Shown here one piece after another: positions 27,902 through 38,134 of a stretch of 64,000 nucleotides of DNA. Source of the stretch: an uncultured Coriobacteriaceae bacterium (GTDB taxonomy: Bacteria > Actinomycetota > Coriobacteriia > Coriobacteriales > Eggerthellaceae); contig URQU01000006.1 in the NCBI GenBank assembly GCA_900550055.1, positions 6,986 to 70,985 of the forward strand, written 5' to 3'. The position numbers were made by a program, and so were the translations under genes. Numbering within the stretch: the stretch's first letter is position 1; each line of letters begins with the position of its first letter. The notes beneath the pieces are model-generated. The model was not told the origin of the DNA. It made no database searches and saw only the letters and a list, made by a program, of their open reading frames with translations.

Positions 27902-28648
27902 ATGGAACAGACGCTCAACGGCGAAGGCGCGGCAAGTGCATCCCCGCAGGCGGCAAGCGCCCCGGGCGCCCCGCGCCCTGTGCGCGTGCTGGTGGCCGAC
28001 GACCAGGACCTGGTGCGCAGCGGCTTTCGCATGATCTTGTCGTCCTACGACGGCATCGAGGTGGTGGGCGAGGCGCGCGACGGCGAGCAGGCGGTGCAGC
28101 TTGCCGAGCGCCTGCGCCCCGACGTGGTGCTCATGGACATCCGCATGCCGCGCGTCAATGGCATCGAAGCCACGCGCGCTATCCGTTCCAACGCCGCCCT
28201 CGCGGGCGTGCAAGTGCTTATCCTCACCACATTTGACCTGGACGAATACGTTTACGACGCGCTGTCGGCGGGCGCCGGCGGCTTCCTTCTCAAAGACGCT
28301 GAGCCCGACGAGATCGCATCGGCGGTGCGCGTGGTGGCGGCGGGCGAGGCGCTTATCGAGCCGTCCATCACGCGCCGGCTCATCGAGACGTTCGTGGCGG
28401 CGCGCCCAGGCGTGCCCGCGGGCACCGCGGCACGCGGCATCGACCAGCTCACCGACCGCGAGCGCGAGATCCTCACGCTGGTGGCTCGCGGCCTGAACAA
28501 CGACCAGATCGGCGAGCGCCTGTTCATCAGCCCCGCAACGGTCAAAACGCACCTCGCGCGCATCATGGCGAAGCTCGACGCGCACGACCGCGCTCAGCTG
28601 GTGGTGCGCGCCTACGAGAGCGGTTTGGTGAAGCCCGGCGTGGCATAA
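27902..28648 (+). CDS. NarL/LuxR-family response regulator
   Basis: A 248-residue partner of the preceding kinase. An Ala/Pro-rich N-terminal extension of about 25 residues precedes the receiver domain (Asp33/Asp34, phospho-acceptor Asp79 in VVLMDIRMP, Thr109, Lys131). The LuxR-type helix-turn-helix is LTDREREILTLVARGLNN followed by DQIGERLFISPATVKTHL. It starts 3 bases after the kinase stop codon, so translation is probably coupled. A strong terminator follows. Confidence 0.94.
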   Translation: MEQTLNGEGAASASPQAASAPGAPRPVRVLVADDQDLVRSGFRMILSSYDGIEVVGEARDGEQAVQLAERLRPDVVLMDIRMPRVNGIEATRAIRSNAALAGVQVLILTTFDLDEYVYDALSAGAGGFLLKDAEPDEIASAVRVVAAGEALIEPSITRRLIETFVAARPGVPAGTAARGIDQLTDREREILTLVARGLNNDQIGERLFISPATVKTHLARIMAKLDAHDRAQLVVRAYESGLVKPGVA

Positions 28649-28661
28649 AAGCTGGCGAAAG

Positions 28662-28699
28662 GGGGGGCGCCGGCGGCTATCGGCCGCCGGCGCTCCCCC
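28662..28699 (+). terminator. Terminator after the NarL-type pair
   Basis: A near-perfect stem GGGGGGCGCCGGCGGC with GCCGCCGGCGCTCCCCC (one mismatch) around TATCG, 13 bases after the stop codon. Very stable but without a T run. Confidence 0.7.
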
Positions 28700-28757
28700 T
28701 GCCTTATGCAGCTGCGCAAGAACTTTTCGAAGCGCGCCATAAATCACCGTAATCCAC

Positions 28758-28785
28758 TTGCAATCGGACGGTCGGCTGCTATAGT
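28758..28785 (+). promoter_or_regulatory. groES-groEL promoter
   Basis: TTGCAA at 28758-28763 and TATAGT at 28780-28785 with a 16-base spacer, and TGC directly before the -10 hexamer (extended -10). The predicted transcription start near 28792 lies just upstream of the CIRCE element, the usual arrangement for HrcA control. Confidence 0.8.
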
Positions 28786-28796
28786 AGGCAATGTGT

Positions 28797-28828
28797 TTAG
28801 CACTCGTTACCAAAGAGTGCTAGCACTC
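28797..28828 (+). promoter_or_regulatory. CIRCE element (HrcA operator), extended
   Basis: TTAGCACTC (28797-28805), nine bases, then GAGTGCTAG (28815-28823): the canonical CIRCE inverted repeat with only the last base changed. A third half-site CTAGCACTC (28820-28828) overlaps the second, so GAGTGCTAGCACTC is itself a palindrome. HrcA is the known repressor of CIRCE-controlled chaperonin genes; hrcA is not in the window. Confidence 0.92.
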
Positions 28829-28902
28829 AGAAAGACAGAGTGGTTAAATAACGGGTATGCGAAACCAATCTCGCGTAATCGATGCGAAAGGAAGGCAGCG
28901 TT

Positions 28903-29190
28903 ATGAATCTGAAACCCCTGGGCGACCGCGTTATCGTGAAGGCCGACGAAGCTGAGGAGACCACGGCTTCTGGTCTGTTCATCGCATCCGAGGCCAAGGA
29001 AAAGCCTCAGAGCGGCGTCGTTCTGGCAGTCGGCGCTGGCAAGCCCGATAAGGACGGCAACCTGGTTCCCGTTCCCGTGAAGGTCGGCGACAAGGTCGTC
29101 TACGGCAAGTTCGGCGGCCAGGAGATCAAGGTCGACGGCGAGGATCTGCTCATCCTGCGCGCCGACGATCTGTACGGCGTCTTCGAATAA
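28903..29190 (+). CDS. groES: Co-chaperonin GroES
   Basis: The 10-kDa lid of the GroEL folding chamber. The 95 residues begin MNLKPLGDRVIVK and contain the mobile loop ETTASGLFIASEAKEKPQ and the dome/roof sequence GDKVVYGKFGGQEIKVDG. GAAAGGAAGG precedes the ATG at 28903; an in-frame ATG at 28882 is discarded because it lies in the leader before that site. It is transcribed from the CIRCE-controlled promoter with groEL. Confidence 0.98.
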   Translation: MNLKPLGDRVIVKADEAEETTASGLFIASEAKEKPQSGVVLAVGAGKPDKDGNLVPVPVKVGDKVVYGKFGGQEIKVDGEDLLILRADDLYGVFE

Positions 29191-29217
29191 GTTTCGATCG
29201 TTTCACCTCGTCAGTAA

Positions 29218-30915
<1,698 letters not shown>

Positions 30916-30941
30916 GCAATAGGTTCATAAACCTTGCAGCA

Positions 30942-30969
30942 AAAGGGCCCGCTTCGGCGGGCCCTTTTT
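30942..30969 (+). terminator. groESL terminator
   Basis: AAAGGGCCCGC pairs with GCGGGCCCTTT around TTCG and runs into five T, 26 bases after the groEL stop codon. Confidence 0.92.
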
Positions 30970-31405
30970 CGCGTCTTTGCACCTATTCGGGCGGGGTCGG
31001 CGAAGTCGAAGCAGATGCCCGTGCTCGACCGCAGCGTCTCATCCGAATCGGGGATGCGGGGCGTCTTTGGGTTTCGCGGCTTTCCCGTTGTCGTAGGAAA
31101 CGTTGTTGTCGATGCCGGTGTATATTTCCCGATGGATCTTGGCCTGATCTTTGTGGTTGACCTGGGCTTTCGGGCGGGTATTCGAGGTGGCGCTCACGCT
31201 GACCTAGCTATTTTGGGCGCGGGATGCATCAATGGATATGTCGTTCGCGCTTATGGCGGAGCTTGATTCAGATTGCAAAAGTTAGCTGTTGTTCACAGTT
31301 TCTTCATGTTCAGCTTGACGGGTTCTGTAAACTGGGAACCTGACGCATGAAACGCATCGAACGCATGCGCAGGCAAGGGTATTTCTCAATCGCAAGGCAA
31401 GGTTC
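30970..31405 (+). other. Intergenic region between groEL and the metal permease
   Basis: About 435 bases with no credible gene. Open frames here start inside the groEL terminator and have unlikely composition. The last 140 bases are A/T-richer and contain several ACGCAT repeats just before the permease gene. No manganese (yybP-ykoY) riboswitch was recognised. Confidence 0.5.
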
Positions 31406-32362
31406 ATGGAAGACATCGCGCATATCATCGGGCACGTCCTCGAGCATTCCATCGAGGATACGCTGTACCTTATCCCGTTTCTGTTCGTTACCTATTTAGC
31501 TATGGAGTGGCTTGAGCATAAGGCAGGCGACAAGGCCGAGGAGGCCGTGCGGCGCGCGGGCGCGGCGGGACCGGTGGTCGGCGCGCTCGTGGGCATCGTG
31601 CCGCAATGCGGCTTCTCGGCGGCGGCGGCAACGCTGTGGGCGGGCCGCGTGATTACGCTGGGCACGCTGTTCGCGGTGTTCCTGTCCACTTCCGACGAGA
31701 TGCTGCCCATCTTCCTGGCCGAGCAGGTGGCGCCGATGACCATCCTGAAGATCATGGGCGTGAAGCTGATGATCGGCATGGTCATGGGATTCGTGGTGGA
31801 CGCGGCTGTCCGCTTGGCGCGTCGCGACCGCGAGAAGCTGCGCATCCACGAGCTGTGCGAGCGCGACCACTGCCACTGCAACGGCGATTGCGAGGCTTGC
31901 GAGCAGCAGCCGGAGCTGGCGTACGATTTCGAGCACGACGAGGAGCACGAGCACCATCACGAGGGCGGCTCAATCCTGCGCAGCGCGCTCAAGCATACCG
32001 TGCAGGTCACGGTGTTCATCTTCATCATCACCCTTGTGCTCGACGGCGCGCTGGAGCTGGTCGGCGAGGACGCGCTGGCCGCGTTCCTGGGCAGCAACCC
32101 GGTGCTGTCCGTGCTGGGCAGCGCGCTGGTGGGCCTCATCCCGAACTGCGCGGCAAGCGTGGTGATCGCGCAGCTCTATGTCGAGGGCGCGCTCGGCGCG
32201 GGCGCCATGATGGCGGGCCTTCTGGTGTCGGCGGGCGTGGGACTTCTGGTGCTGTTCCGCACCAACCGCGGCCTTCGCCAGAACCTCATCGTGCTGGCGG
32301 GCCTGTGGGCCACGGGCGCGTTCTGGGGCCTTATCATCTCCGCGTTCGGCATCGTGTTCTAG
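31406..32362 (+). CDS. Putative heavy-metal (manganese/arsenic) efflux permease, ArsP_2-like
   Basis: A 318-residue membrane protein of two homologous halves, each with a re-entrant motif: IVPQCGFSAAAATLW in the first and LIPNCAASVVIAQLY in the second. About ten hydrophobic stretches are present. The central cytoplasmic loop (about residues 145-190) is rich in Cys, His and acidic residues (CERDHCHCNGDCEACE, HDEEHEHHHEGG), a likely metal-sensing or metal-buffering segment. Proteins of this type are named putative manganese transporter or arsenic efflux protein. The transported metal is not determined by sequence. It stands alone, with a terminator after it. Confidence 0.8.
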   Translation: MEDIAHIIGHVLEHSIEDTLYLIPFLFVTYLAMEWLEHKAGDKAEEAVRRAGAAGPVVGALVGIVPQCGFSAAAATLWAGRVITLGTLFAVFLSTSDEMLPIFLAEQVAPMTILKIMGVKLMIGMVMGFVVDAAVRLARRDREKLRIHELCERDHCHCNGDCEACEQQPELAYDFEHDEEHEHHHEGGSILRSALKHTVQVTVFIFIITLVLDGALELVGEDALAAFLGSNPVLSVLGSALVGLIPNCAASVVIAQLYVEGALGAGAMMAGLLVSAGVGLLVLFRTNRGLRQNLIVLAGLWATGAFWGLIISAFGIVF

Positions 32363-32403
32363 GGCGCTGAAGCCGCGGTCGCGGGCCGAAGCGGCTATAC
32401 GCT

Positions 32404-32455
32404 GAAGGGCCGCATCCGGTTCCCGCCAGGCGGGGGCGGGTGCGGCCCTTCCGTC
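32404..32455 (+). terminator. Terminator after the permease gene
   Basis: A 15-bp stem GAAGGGCCGCATCCG with CGGGTGCGGCCCTTC (one G-T pair), holding an inner CCCGCC/GGCGGG hairpin, followed by CGTCGTTTT. Confidence 0.85.
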
Positions 32456-32523
32456 GTTTTAGGCGCATGGCCGCGCGCCGTGGTGCTGTGATAGCATGGC
32501 TCCAACGATGAAAGGAGCATGCA

Positions 32524-33126
32524 ATGGCAACCCTTGATGCCGGTATCACCCGCGAAACGGCTTTCGACCTGCTCAAAGCCCACAACCAAGACGCCTTCCA
32601 CATCGAGCACGGCGAGACGGTCGAGCAGACCATGCGCTATTTCGCACGCGAGTTCGATGCGGAGAACGAGGGCTTTTGGGGCATCGTCGGCCTGCTGCAC
32701 GACCTTGACTGGGAAGAGCACGACGACGATCCCGAGAACCACACGGTATATGCGGCGGAGCTGATCGCGGCAGCCGGCGGGTCGCCCGAGTTCATCCGCG
32801 CCATTCAGACGCACAACAGCGATTTCAACCCCGGTCTGCCCGCGCCCGAGCTGCAGATGGAGAAGGTGCTCTTCGCCACCGAGGAGCTGACGGGGCTTAT
32901 CGGCGCGGCGGTCGTCATGCGCCCGAGCAAATCCGTCATGGACTTCAACGTGAAGTCGCTCAAGAAGAAGTTCAAGGACAAGCGCTTCGCCGCCGGCGTG
33001 AACCGCGACGTCATCCGCCGCGGCGCTGACATGCTGGGATGGGGGCTCGACGAGCTGTTCGAGCGCACCATCGCCGCCATGCAGTCGTTCGCGCCCGATC
33101 GTGACACGTTCGTTGCGGGCGAGTAG
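32524..33126 (+). CDS. HD-domain phosphohydrolase-like protein
   Basis: A 200-residue protein with an HD-type metal centre: FHIEHGETVEQ near residue 25, GLLHDLDWEEHDDDPENH at about 56-73 (HD motif plus a further His), then a distal TEELTGLIGAAV segment. This resembles the short HDIG hydrolases annotated for nucleotide hydrolysis. The lysine-rich KSLKKKFKDKRF part is typical of this small family. GAAAGGAG precedes the ATG. The substrate is unknown. It is convergent with the phosphofructokinase gene and shares a terminator with it. Confidence 0.85.
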   Translation: MATLDAGITRETAFDLLKAHNQDAFHIEHGETVEQTMRYFAREFDAENEGFWGIVGLLHDLDWEEHDDDPENHTVYAAELIAAAGGSPEFIRAIQTHNSDFNPGLPAPELQMEKVLFATEELTGLIGAAVVMRPSKSVMDFNVKSLKKKFKDKRFAAGVNRDVIRRGADMLGWGLDELFERTIAAMQSFAPDRDTFVAGE

Positions 33127-33158
33127 CGCCTCGACGCAATATCCGCCCAAAAGAACGA

Positions 33159-33193
33159 AACGCCCGGCGTCCCGTCGAGGGTCGCCGGGCGTT
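33159..33193. terminator. Bidirectional terminator between HD gene and pfk
   Basis: A perfect 11-bp stem AACGCCCGGCG with CGCCGGGCGTT around a 13-base loop, flanked by AA-rich sequence on the left and TCT on the right, between two convergent genes. Confidence 0.75.
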
Positions 33194-33261
33194 CTGGCGT
33201 TCAGCGCTCGTCGTCTTCGCGGCGGCAGCCGCTTCGCTTCCTTGCCTGTGGATCTTACCCG

Positions 33262-34464
33262 CTAGCGCCTGTTGAAGGGGCGCATGGTCACGGGGATGCC
33301 GTTCTCGCAGATCAGCTTCGGCTCGCCTTGGATGAGTGGGCGGAAGTAATCGAGCGCCTTGTCGGAGACGCCTTGGTAGTTCGGCAGGATCCATTCGCTG
33401 GGGAAGGGGCGCACGAAGTTGGCAAGGTCGGCGGCGGGGCAGGCGAAGAACTCGGTGTTGTAGCCGCCGTCGGAGCCCTGGCCGCGGCGGATGCCCACCA
33501 CCTGCCCGGTGAACTCGGGCTTCGCGCTGCGCATGTGTGCGGAAACGCCCAGGTCGTAGGACTCCTCAAGGTCGACCAGGCTCATGGCGAAGTTGCTCGA
33601 GCGTGCCACGCGCGACAGGTCCTGCACCACGCATCGCGGCACGATACCGGCTTCCACGATCATGGACTTCAGCCGTCCGGCGGCCCCGCCCAGCATGGCG
33701 TGGCCCAGTCCGTCGGCGGCCTTGCCGTTGGCCGACAGGTACGTGCCGTCGTACCAGCGCGCGCCTTCCGACACCACCACGTAGCAGCTGCCCTGCTGCT
33801 CCATCTTCGCGCGCACTTGCTCCAGGAAGATGCTGCGGCGGAAGTCCACCTCGGGCAGCACGAGCAGGTCGACGTCGCCGGTCAAGCACGTGCTGGCCGC
33901 AAGCCAGCCCGCGTCGCGGCCCATGGTCTCCAACACGAACACCTCGGGGCGCGTGTAGGCGTCGTAGTCCATGCGTGTGGCGTGCGTTATCTCGCACGCC
34001 ACCTTCGCGGCGCTGGCGAAGCCGGGGCAGTGGTCCATAAGCCCCAGGTCGTTGTCGACGGTCTTCGGGATGCCGATGAAGCGCTTGTCCAGGTTTCGCT
34101 CAGCTGCCCAGGCGGTCATGGCGGCAACCGTGGACATGGAACCGTTGCCGCCGATGTAGAACATGGTGGAGATGTCGTTCTCGTCCATGACGTCGATAAG
34201 CCGCTGGAAATCGGCCTCGTCGGAGAACTTGTAGCGGCACGTGCCCAGCGCGCACGAGGGCGTTTGCTTGAGCACCTCGATCTCGCGGCCGCTTAAATCG
34301 GTCAGGTCGAACAGGTTGCCCGCCAACGTGCCCTCGATGCCGTGAAGGCCTCCTAGGACGCGGTCGTAGAGCGGGTTGAGCTGGTTTGCGCGGATGACGC
34401 CGGCGAGGCTGGCGTTGATGACGGCGGTGGGGCCGCCCGATTGGGCGACGAGGCAGTTGGCCAT
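33262..34464 (-). CDS. 6-phosphofructokinase of the PPi-PFK-like clade
   Basis: Phosphorylates fructose 6-phosphate to the 1,6-bisphosphate in glycolysis. The 400-residue protein has NCLVAQSGGPTAVINASL at the N terminus, YIGGNGSMSTV (Gly108 at the position equivalent to E. coli residue 104), GIPKTVDNDL (Lys134, equivalent to residue 124) and ETMGRDAGWLA. Lys at 124 is typical of PPi users, while Gly at 104 is typical of ATP users, so the phosphoryl donor is ambiguous. The start at 34464 is chosen because CAGGAG lies 6 bases upstream; the in-frame ATG at 34479 lacks a site. Confidence 0.9.
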   Translation of the reverse strand: MANCLVAQSGGPTAVINASLAGVIRANQLNPLYDRVLGGLHGIEGTLAGNLFDLTDLSGREIEVLKQTPSCALGTCRYKFSDEADFQRLIDVMDENDISTMFYIGGNGSMSTVAAMTAWAAERNLDKRFIGIPKTVDNDLGLMDHCPGFASAAKVACEITHATRMDYDAYTRPEVFVLETMGRDAGWLAASTCLTGDVDLLVLPEVDFRRSIFLEQVRAKMEQQGSCYVVVSEGARWYDGTYLSANGKAADGLGHAMLGGAAGRLKSMIVEAGIVPRCVVQDLSRVARSSNFAMSLVDLEESYDLGVSAHMRSAKPEFTGQVVGIRRGQGSDGGYNTEFFACPAADLANFVRPFPSEWILPNYQGVSDKALDYFRPLIQGEPKLICENGIPVTMRPFNRR

Positions 34465-34768
34465 GCGATGCTCCTGCACGTTGTTCAGGGTAGGAAGGCC
34501 TCATTATCGCACGCCCGCGCCAGGCTGCGGGCGAAGGGCGAAAGGCTGCAAAAAAGCTGCGAACGGCGCAGGTGCGGCAGGGGCGAACGGGGCGGCGTCG
34601 CGCGGTCCTCCGTCATCGTCGCGTCTCTTTGCGGAGCGGCTCGGCACGTCGCCCGAACCGCTTGCGACGTTGCCCGCCGACCGCGGCACTTCCCGGCGGC
34701 GGCGCCATGCAGTTGTGCGACAATAGAGAGGAACTATAGGAAAGCACTGCAATAAGTAGGTAATCACC

Positions 34769-37700
34769 ATGTCTGCCAGATTCAACATCAAGGCGGCAGA
34801 GCCCGAGGCGGTCGCATGCCTGCAGCGCGAGCTGCACATGCCGCACTTCATCGCGGCCACGCTCGTTTCGCGCGGCATCGACACCCCGGAAGCCGCGAAC
34901 CGTTTCCTCACGCCGTCGTTGGAGCGCGACTGGCGCGACCCCTACATCATCCCCGGGTTGTCCGAGGCCGCCGATGCGCTGGAGGCCGCCATCCGCCGCG
35001 GCGACCACATCCTTGTGTTCGGCGATTTCGACCTGGACGGCATCTCCGCCACCACCGTCATGACGCGCGGCCTGCGCGAGTTCGGCGCGCACGTCACGCC
35101 GTTCATCCCCCGCCGCTTCGAGGAGGGTTATGCCATCACCCCGGCGGCCATCGAACGCTTGTCGCAGGTCAAACCCGACTTCCTGGTCACCGTCGACTGC
35201 GGCATCGCCTGCAAGGCCGAGGTGCGGCTGCTGCAGGAGCGCGGCATCGAGGTGGCCATCACCGACCATCACGAGCCTTCCGACCTAGTGCCCGAGGGCG
35301 TGCCCGTGGCCGATCCGAAGTGCGACTCCGCCTGCCCCAGCGCCATCCTGGCCGGCGTGGGCGTGGCGCTCAAGATGGTGCAGGCGCTGGGCGGACGCTT
35401 CGGCAAGCCGCACCTGTGGCGCCAGTACACCGACTTCGCCACGCTCGGCACCATCGCCGACCTCATGCCCATGCGCGACGAGAACCGCGCCCTGGTGGCC
35501 GACGGCCTGCGTCGCATCAACCAGGCACCGCGCCCGTGCATCGCCGCGCTGCTCGACACCTCCGGCGCCTCCGGCAAGCAGGTCACCGCCACCAACCTCA
35601 GCTTCTCCATCATCCCGCGTCTGAACGCCGCCGGCCGCATGGGCGACGCGCAGCTGGCGCTCGACCTTCTGCTCACCGACGACTTCGAGCAGGCCAACCA
35701 GCAGGCGCAGCGCCTCGAGGGCGTCAACGACCAGCGCCGCGCCATCGAGGCGGAGCTCTCCGAGATCGCCAAGGCCCAGGCCGCCGAAACCTACAAGGGC
35801 CAGCGCGCCTTGGTGGTGGCCGGCGAAGGGTGGCACGAGGGCGTGAAGGGCATCGTGGCAAGCCGCCTGGTGAACACCTACGGCGTGCCCTGCCTGCTGT
35901 TCACCATCGACGGCGACGAGGCGCGCGGCAGCGGCCGCAGCGTGGGCCAGGTCAACCTGTTCAAGGCCGTGGAAAGCTGCTCCGACCTGCTGCTGCGCTT
36001 CGGCGGGCACGAAGCCGCCGTGGGCGTGACGCTTCCCACCGAGAAACTGCCCGAGTTCGAGCGCCGCCTGTGCGAGTACATGGACGCGTTGCCCGAGGGG
36101 GCGTTCCACCCGCTCATCACCATCGACGCATGCGTGAACCTCGACGAGCTCACGCTGCGAAACGTCGCGCAGCTCGATGCGCTGGCCCCGTTCGGCCAGG
36201 AGCATCCCGTGCCCGTGTACCTGGCGCGCGACGTCACGCTGCTGCACAGCCGCGCGGTGGGCGCCGAGCGCAACCACTTCTCGTGCTCGCTTTCCAACGG
36301 GCGCACCACGGTTGCCGGCATCATGTTCCACTGCAACGACATCGAGGCGCTCATGAAGACCGACAGCGTGGTCAACGCCGCCTTCGAGGTGCAGATAGAC
36401 GAATGGAAGAACCGCCGCAGCGTGAAGGCCATGCTCAAGTCGCTGTCGCCGGCGCGCACGTGCGTCGCCCTGGAGGCGTGCTTGAACCCGGAGAACCTCA
36501 GCTTCGTGAGCGACCTGTACGCCACGCGCGACGAGGAGCTGTGCGCCGACGCGCCGCACGACCCCGAGGCCATCGAGGAATACGAGAACGAGCTGGAGGT
36601 CAACCGCGCCCATTGGGAGGCCATGGCGCGCCAGGACCCGCAGCGCCTGCGCGAGCACATCGTGCGCGCCATCATCGGCGACGGCCAGCTTCACCAGGCG
36701 CAACGCGACATCTTGGACAACCTTGCCGAAGGCAGGTCGGTGCTCGGCGTCATGGTCACGGGCCGCGGCAAATCGCTGACCTTCCAGGTGCATGCCACGC
36801 TGCGCGCGCTGGCTGCCCGCGAGGCCAGCCTGTTCGTGTATCCGCTGCGCGCCCTCATCGCCGACCAGGCGTTTCATCTGCGCGAGGCGCTGGCGCCTTT
36901 CGGCATCACCGTGGTCACGCTCACCGGCGAGTCCACGGTCGACGAGCGCCGTCAGGCGTTCGCGGGCCTGGCCGACGGCAGCGTGGACATCGCGCTGACC
37001 ACGCCCGAGTTTTTGGCCTGGCACGCCGACTCGTTCGCCTATACCGGTCGCGTGAAGTTCGTGGTGGTCGACGAGGCGCACCATGTGGGCCTGGCGCGCG
37101 CCGGCCAGCGCGAGGCGTACGCCACCATCGGCGCCGCGGTACGCAGGTTGGGCAACCCCACGGTGCTCGCGCTTACCGCCACGGCCGATGACGAGTGCGC
37201 GCAGGCGGTGCGCCGCGAGCTTCCCATCGACGCGTGCGTGTTCGACGCCTCCGATCGCCCGAATCTGCGCTTGGACGACCGCCGCAACGTGCCCAGCCGC
37301 GACAACTACCTGGCCAACCTGGTGGCAACCGGCGAGAAGACGGTGGTGTTCGTGAACTCCCGCGAGCAGTCCGTGGCCGTCGCCCGCGCGCTGCGCAAGC
37401 ACGCGCCGCAGGTGGCGCCGCTCATCGGCTTCTACAACGCCGGCCTGTCGCGCAGCGAGCGCAAACGCATCGAGCAGCTGTTCCGCACCGATGCGCTTTT
37501 GGTGCTCATCGCCACCAGCGCGTTCGGCGAGGGCGTGGATATCCCGAACATCCGCCATGTGGTGCTGTACCACATGCCGTTCAATGAAATAGAATTCAAC
37601 CAGATGTCGGGCCGTGCCGGACGCGACGGCAAGCCGGCCTGCGTGCACCTGCTGTTCAGCCGCAACGACTGCGCCCTCAACGAGCGCATCCTGGCGGATA

Positions 37701-38134
37701 TGACGCCGTGCCATGACAGCTTGGCGCAGGTGTATCGCAAGCTGCGCGATATGCAGCGCGCCTCCGATACGCTGTTCTTCACCACCAGCGATGCCGAGCT
37801 GGCCAAGAACGTGTCCACCGACATCTTCCCGGTGAACACGGCGTCGGTCACGTGCGCCGTGGCGGTGTTCCGCGAGCTGGGGCTTATCGAGGCGCACGCC
37901 ATGTTCGGCCCCGACGGGTTGGTCCGCTCCATCCACGTGAAGGACACGCAGGACAAGGTGCAGCTCACCGACAGCGTGCGCTATCGCGAGGGAATGGACG
38001 AGCGCGAGATCTTCCACGCGTTCCGCGATTGGGTTATGCGCAGCAACGCCTGCGACCTGCAGAGGCGCGTCTCCCATCCCATCCTGCCCACCACCGCCGT
38101 TGCAAAGGAGGCTGGAAATGAACAAGTCGAATAG
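34769..38134 (+). CDS. recJ: RecJ exonuclease fused to a RecQ-like helicase
   Basis: An 1121-residue fusion. Residues 1 to about 565 are a full RecJ: DHH motifs FGDFDLDG (86-90) and ITDHHEPSD (166-168), NAAGRMGDA, the DHHA1 motif LRFGGHEAAVGV and an OB-fold segment. From about residue 630 there is a RecQ-type superfamily 2 helicase: Walker A VMVTGRGKSLTFQ (about 662), DEAH box VVVDEAHH (about 768), TATAD and the arginine-finger motif QMSGRAGRDG. The C terminus (about 990-1121) looks like a partial winged helix. No HRDC domain is seen. RecJ and RecQ act together in RecF-pathway end resection. The rel start codon lies inside its 3' end. Confidence 0.93.
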   Translation: MSARFNIKAAEPEAVACLQRELHMPHFIAATLVSRGIDTPEAANRFLTPSLERDWRDPYIIPGLSEAADALEAAIRRGDHILVFGDFDLDGISATTVMTRGLREFGAHVTPFIPRRFEEGYAITPAAIERLSQVKPDFLVTVDCGIACKAEVRLLQERGIEVAITDHHEPSDLVPEGVPVADPKCDSACPSAILAGVGVALKMVQALGGRFGKPHLWRQYTDFATLGTIADLMPMRDENRALVADGLRRINQAPRPCIAALLDTSGASGKQVTATNLSFSIIPRLNAAGRMGDAQLALDLLLTDDFEQANQQAQRLEGVNDQRRAIEAELSEIAKAQAAETYKGQRALVVAGEGWHEGVKGIVASRLVNTYGVPCLLFTIDGDEARGSGRSVGQVNLFKAVESCSDLLLRFGGHEAAVGVTLPTEKLPEFERRLCEYMDALPEGAFHPLITIDACVNLDELTLRNVAQLDALAPFGQEHPVPVYLARDVTLLHSRAVGAERNHFSCSLSNGRTTVAGIMFHCNDIEALMKTDSVVNAAFEVQIDEWKNRRSVKAMLKSLSPARTCVALEACLNPENLSFVSDLYATRDEELCADAPHDPEAIEEYENELEVNRAHWEAMARQDPQRLREHIVRAIIGDGQLHQAQRDILDNLAEGRSVLGVMVTGRGKSLTFQVHATLRALAAREASLFVYPLRALIADQAFHLREALAPFGITVVTLTGESTVDERRQAFAGLADGSVDIALTTPEFLAWHADSFAYTGRVKFVVVDEAHHVGLARAGQREAYATIGAAVRRLGNPTVLALTATADDECAQAVRRELPIDACVFDASDRPNLRLDDRRNVPSRDNYLANLVATGEKTVVFVNSREQSVAVARALRKHAPQVAPLIGFYNAGLSRSERKRIEQLFRTDALLVLIATSAFGEGVDIPNIRHVVLYHMPFNEIEFNQMSGRAGRDGKPACVHLLFSRNDCALNERILADMTPCHDSLAQVYRKLRDMQRASDTLFFTTSDAELAKNVSTDIFPVNTASVTCAVAVFRELGLIEAHAMFGPDGLVRSIHVKDTQDKVQLTDSVRYREGMDEREIFHAFRDWVMRSNACDLQRRVSHPILPTTAVAKEAGNEQVE

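Noticed and set aside
30934..31266. A 110-codon frame after groEL.
   Set aside because: It begins next to the groEL terminator hairpin, includes it in the coding part and has no ribosome site or conserved feature.
35285..38125. A minus-strand open frame of about 950 codons opposite recJ-recQ.
   Set aside because: Shadow of a clear coding sequence; no ribosome site or motif.
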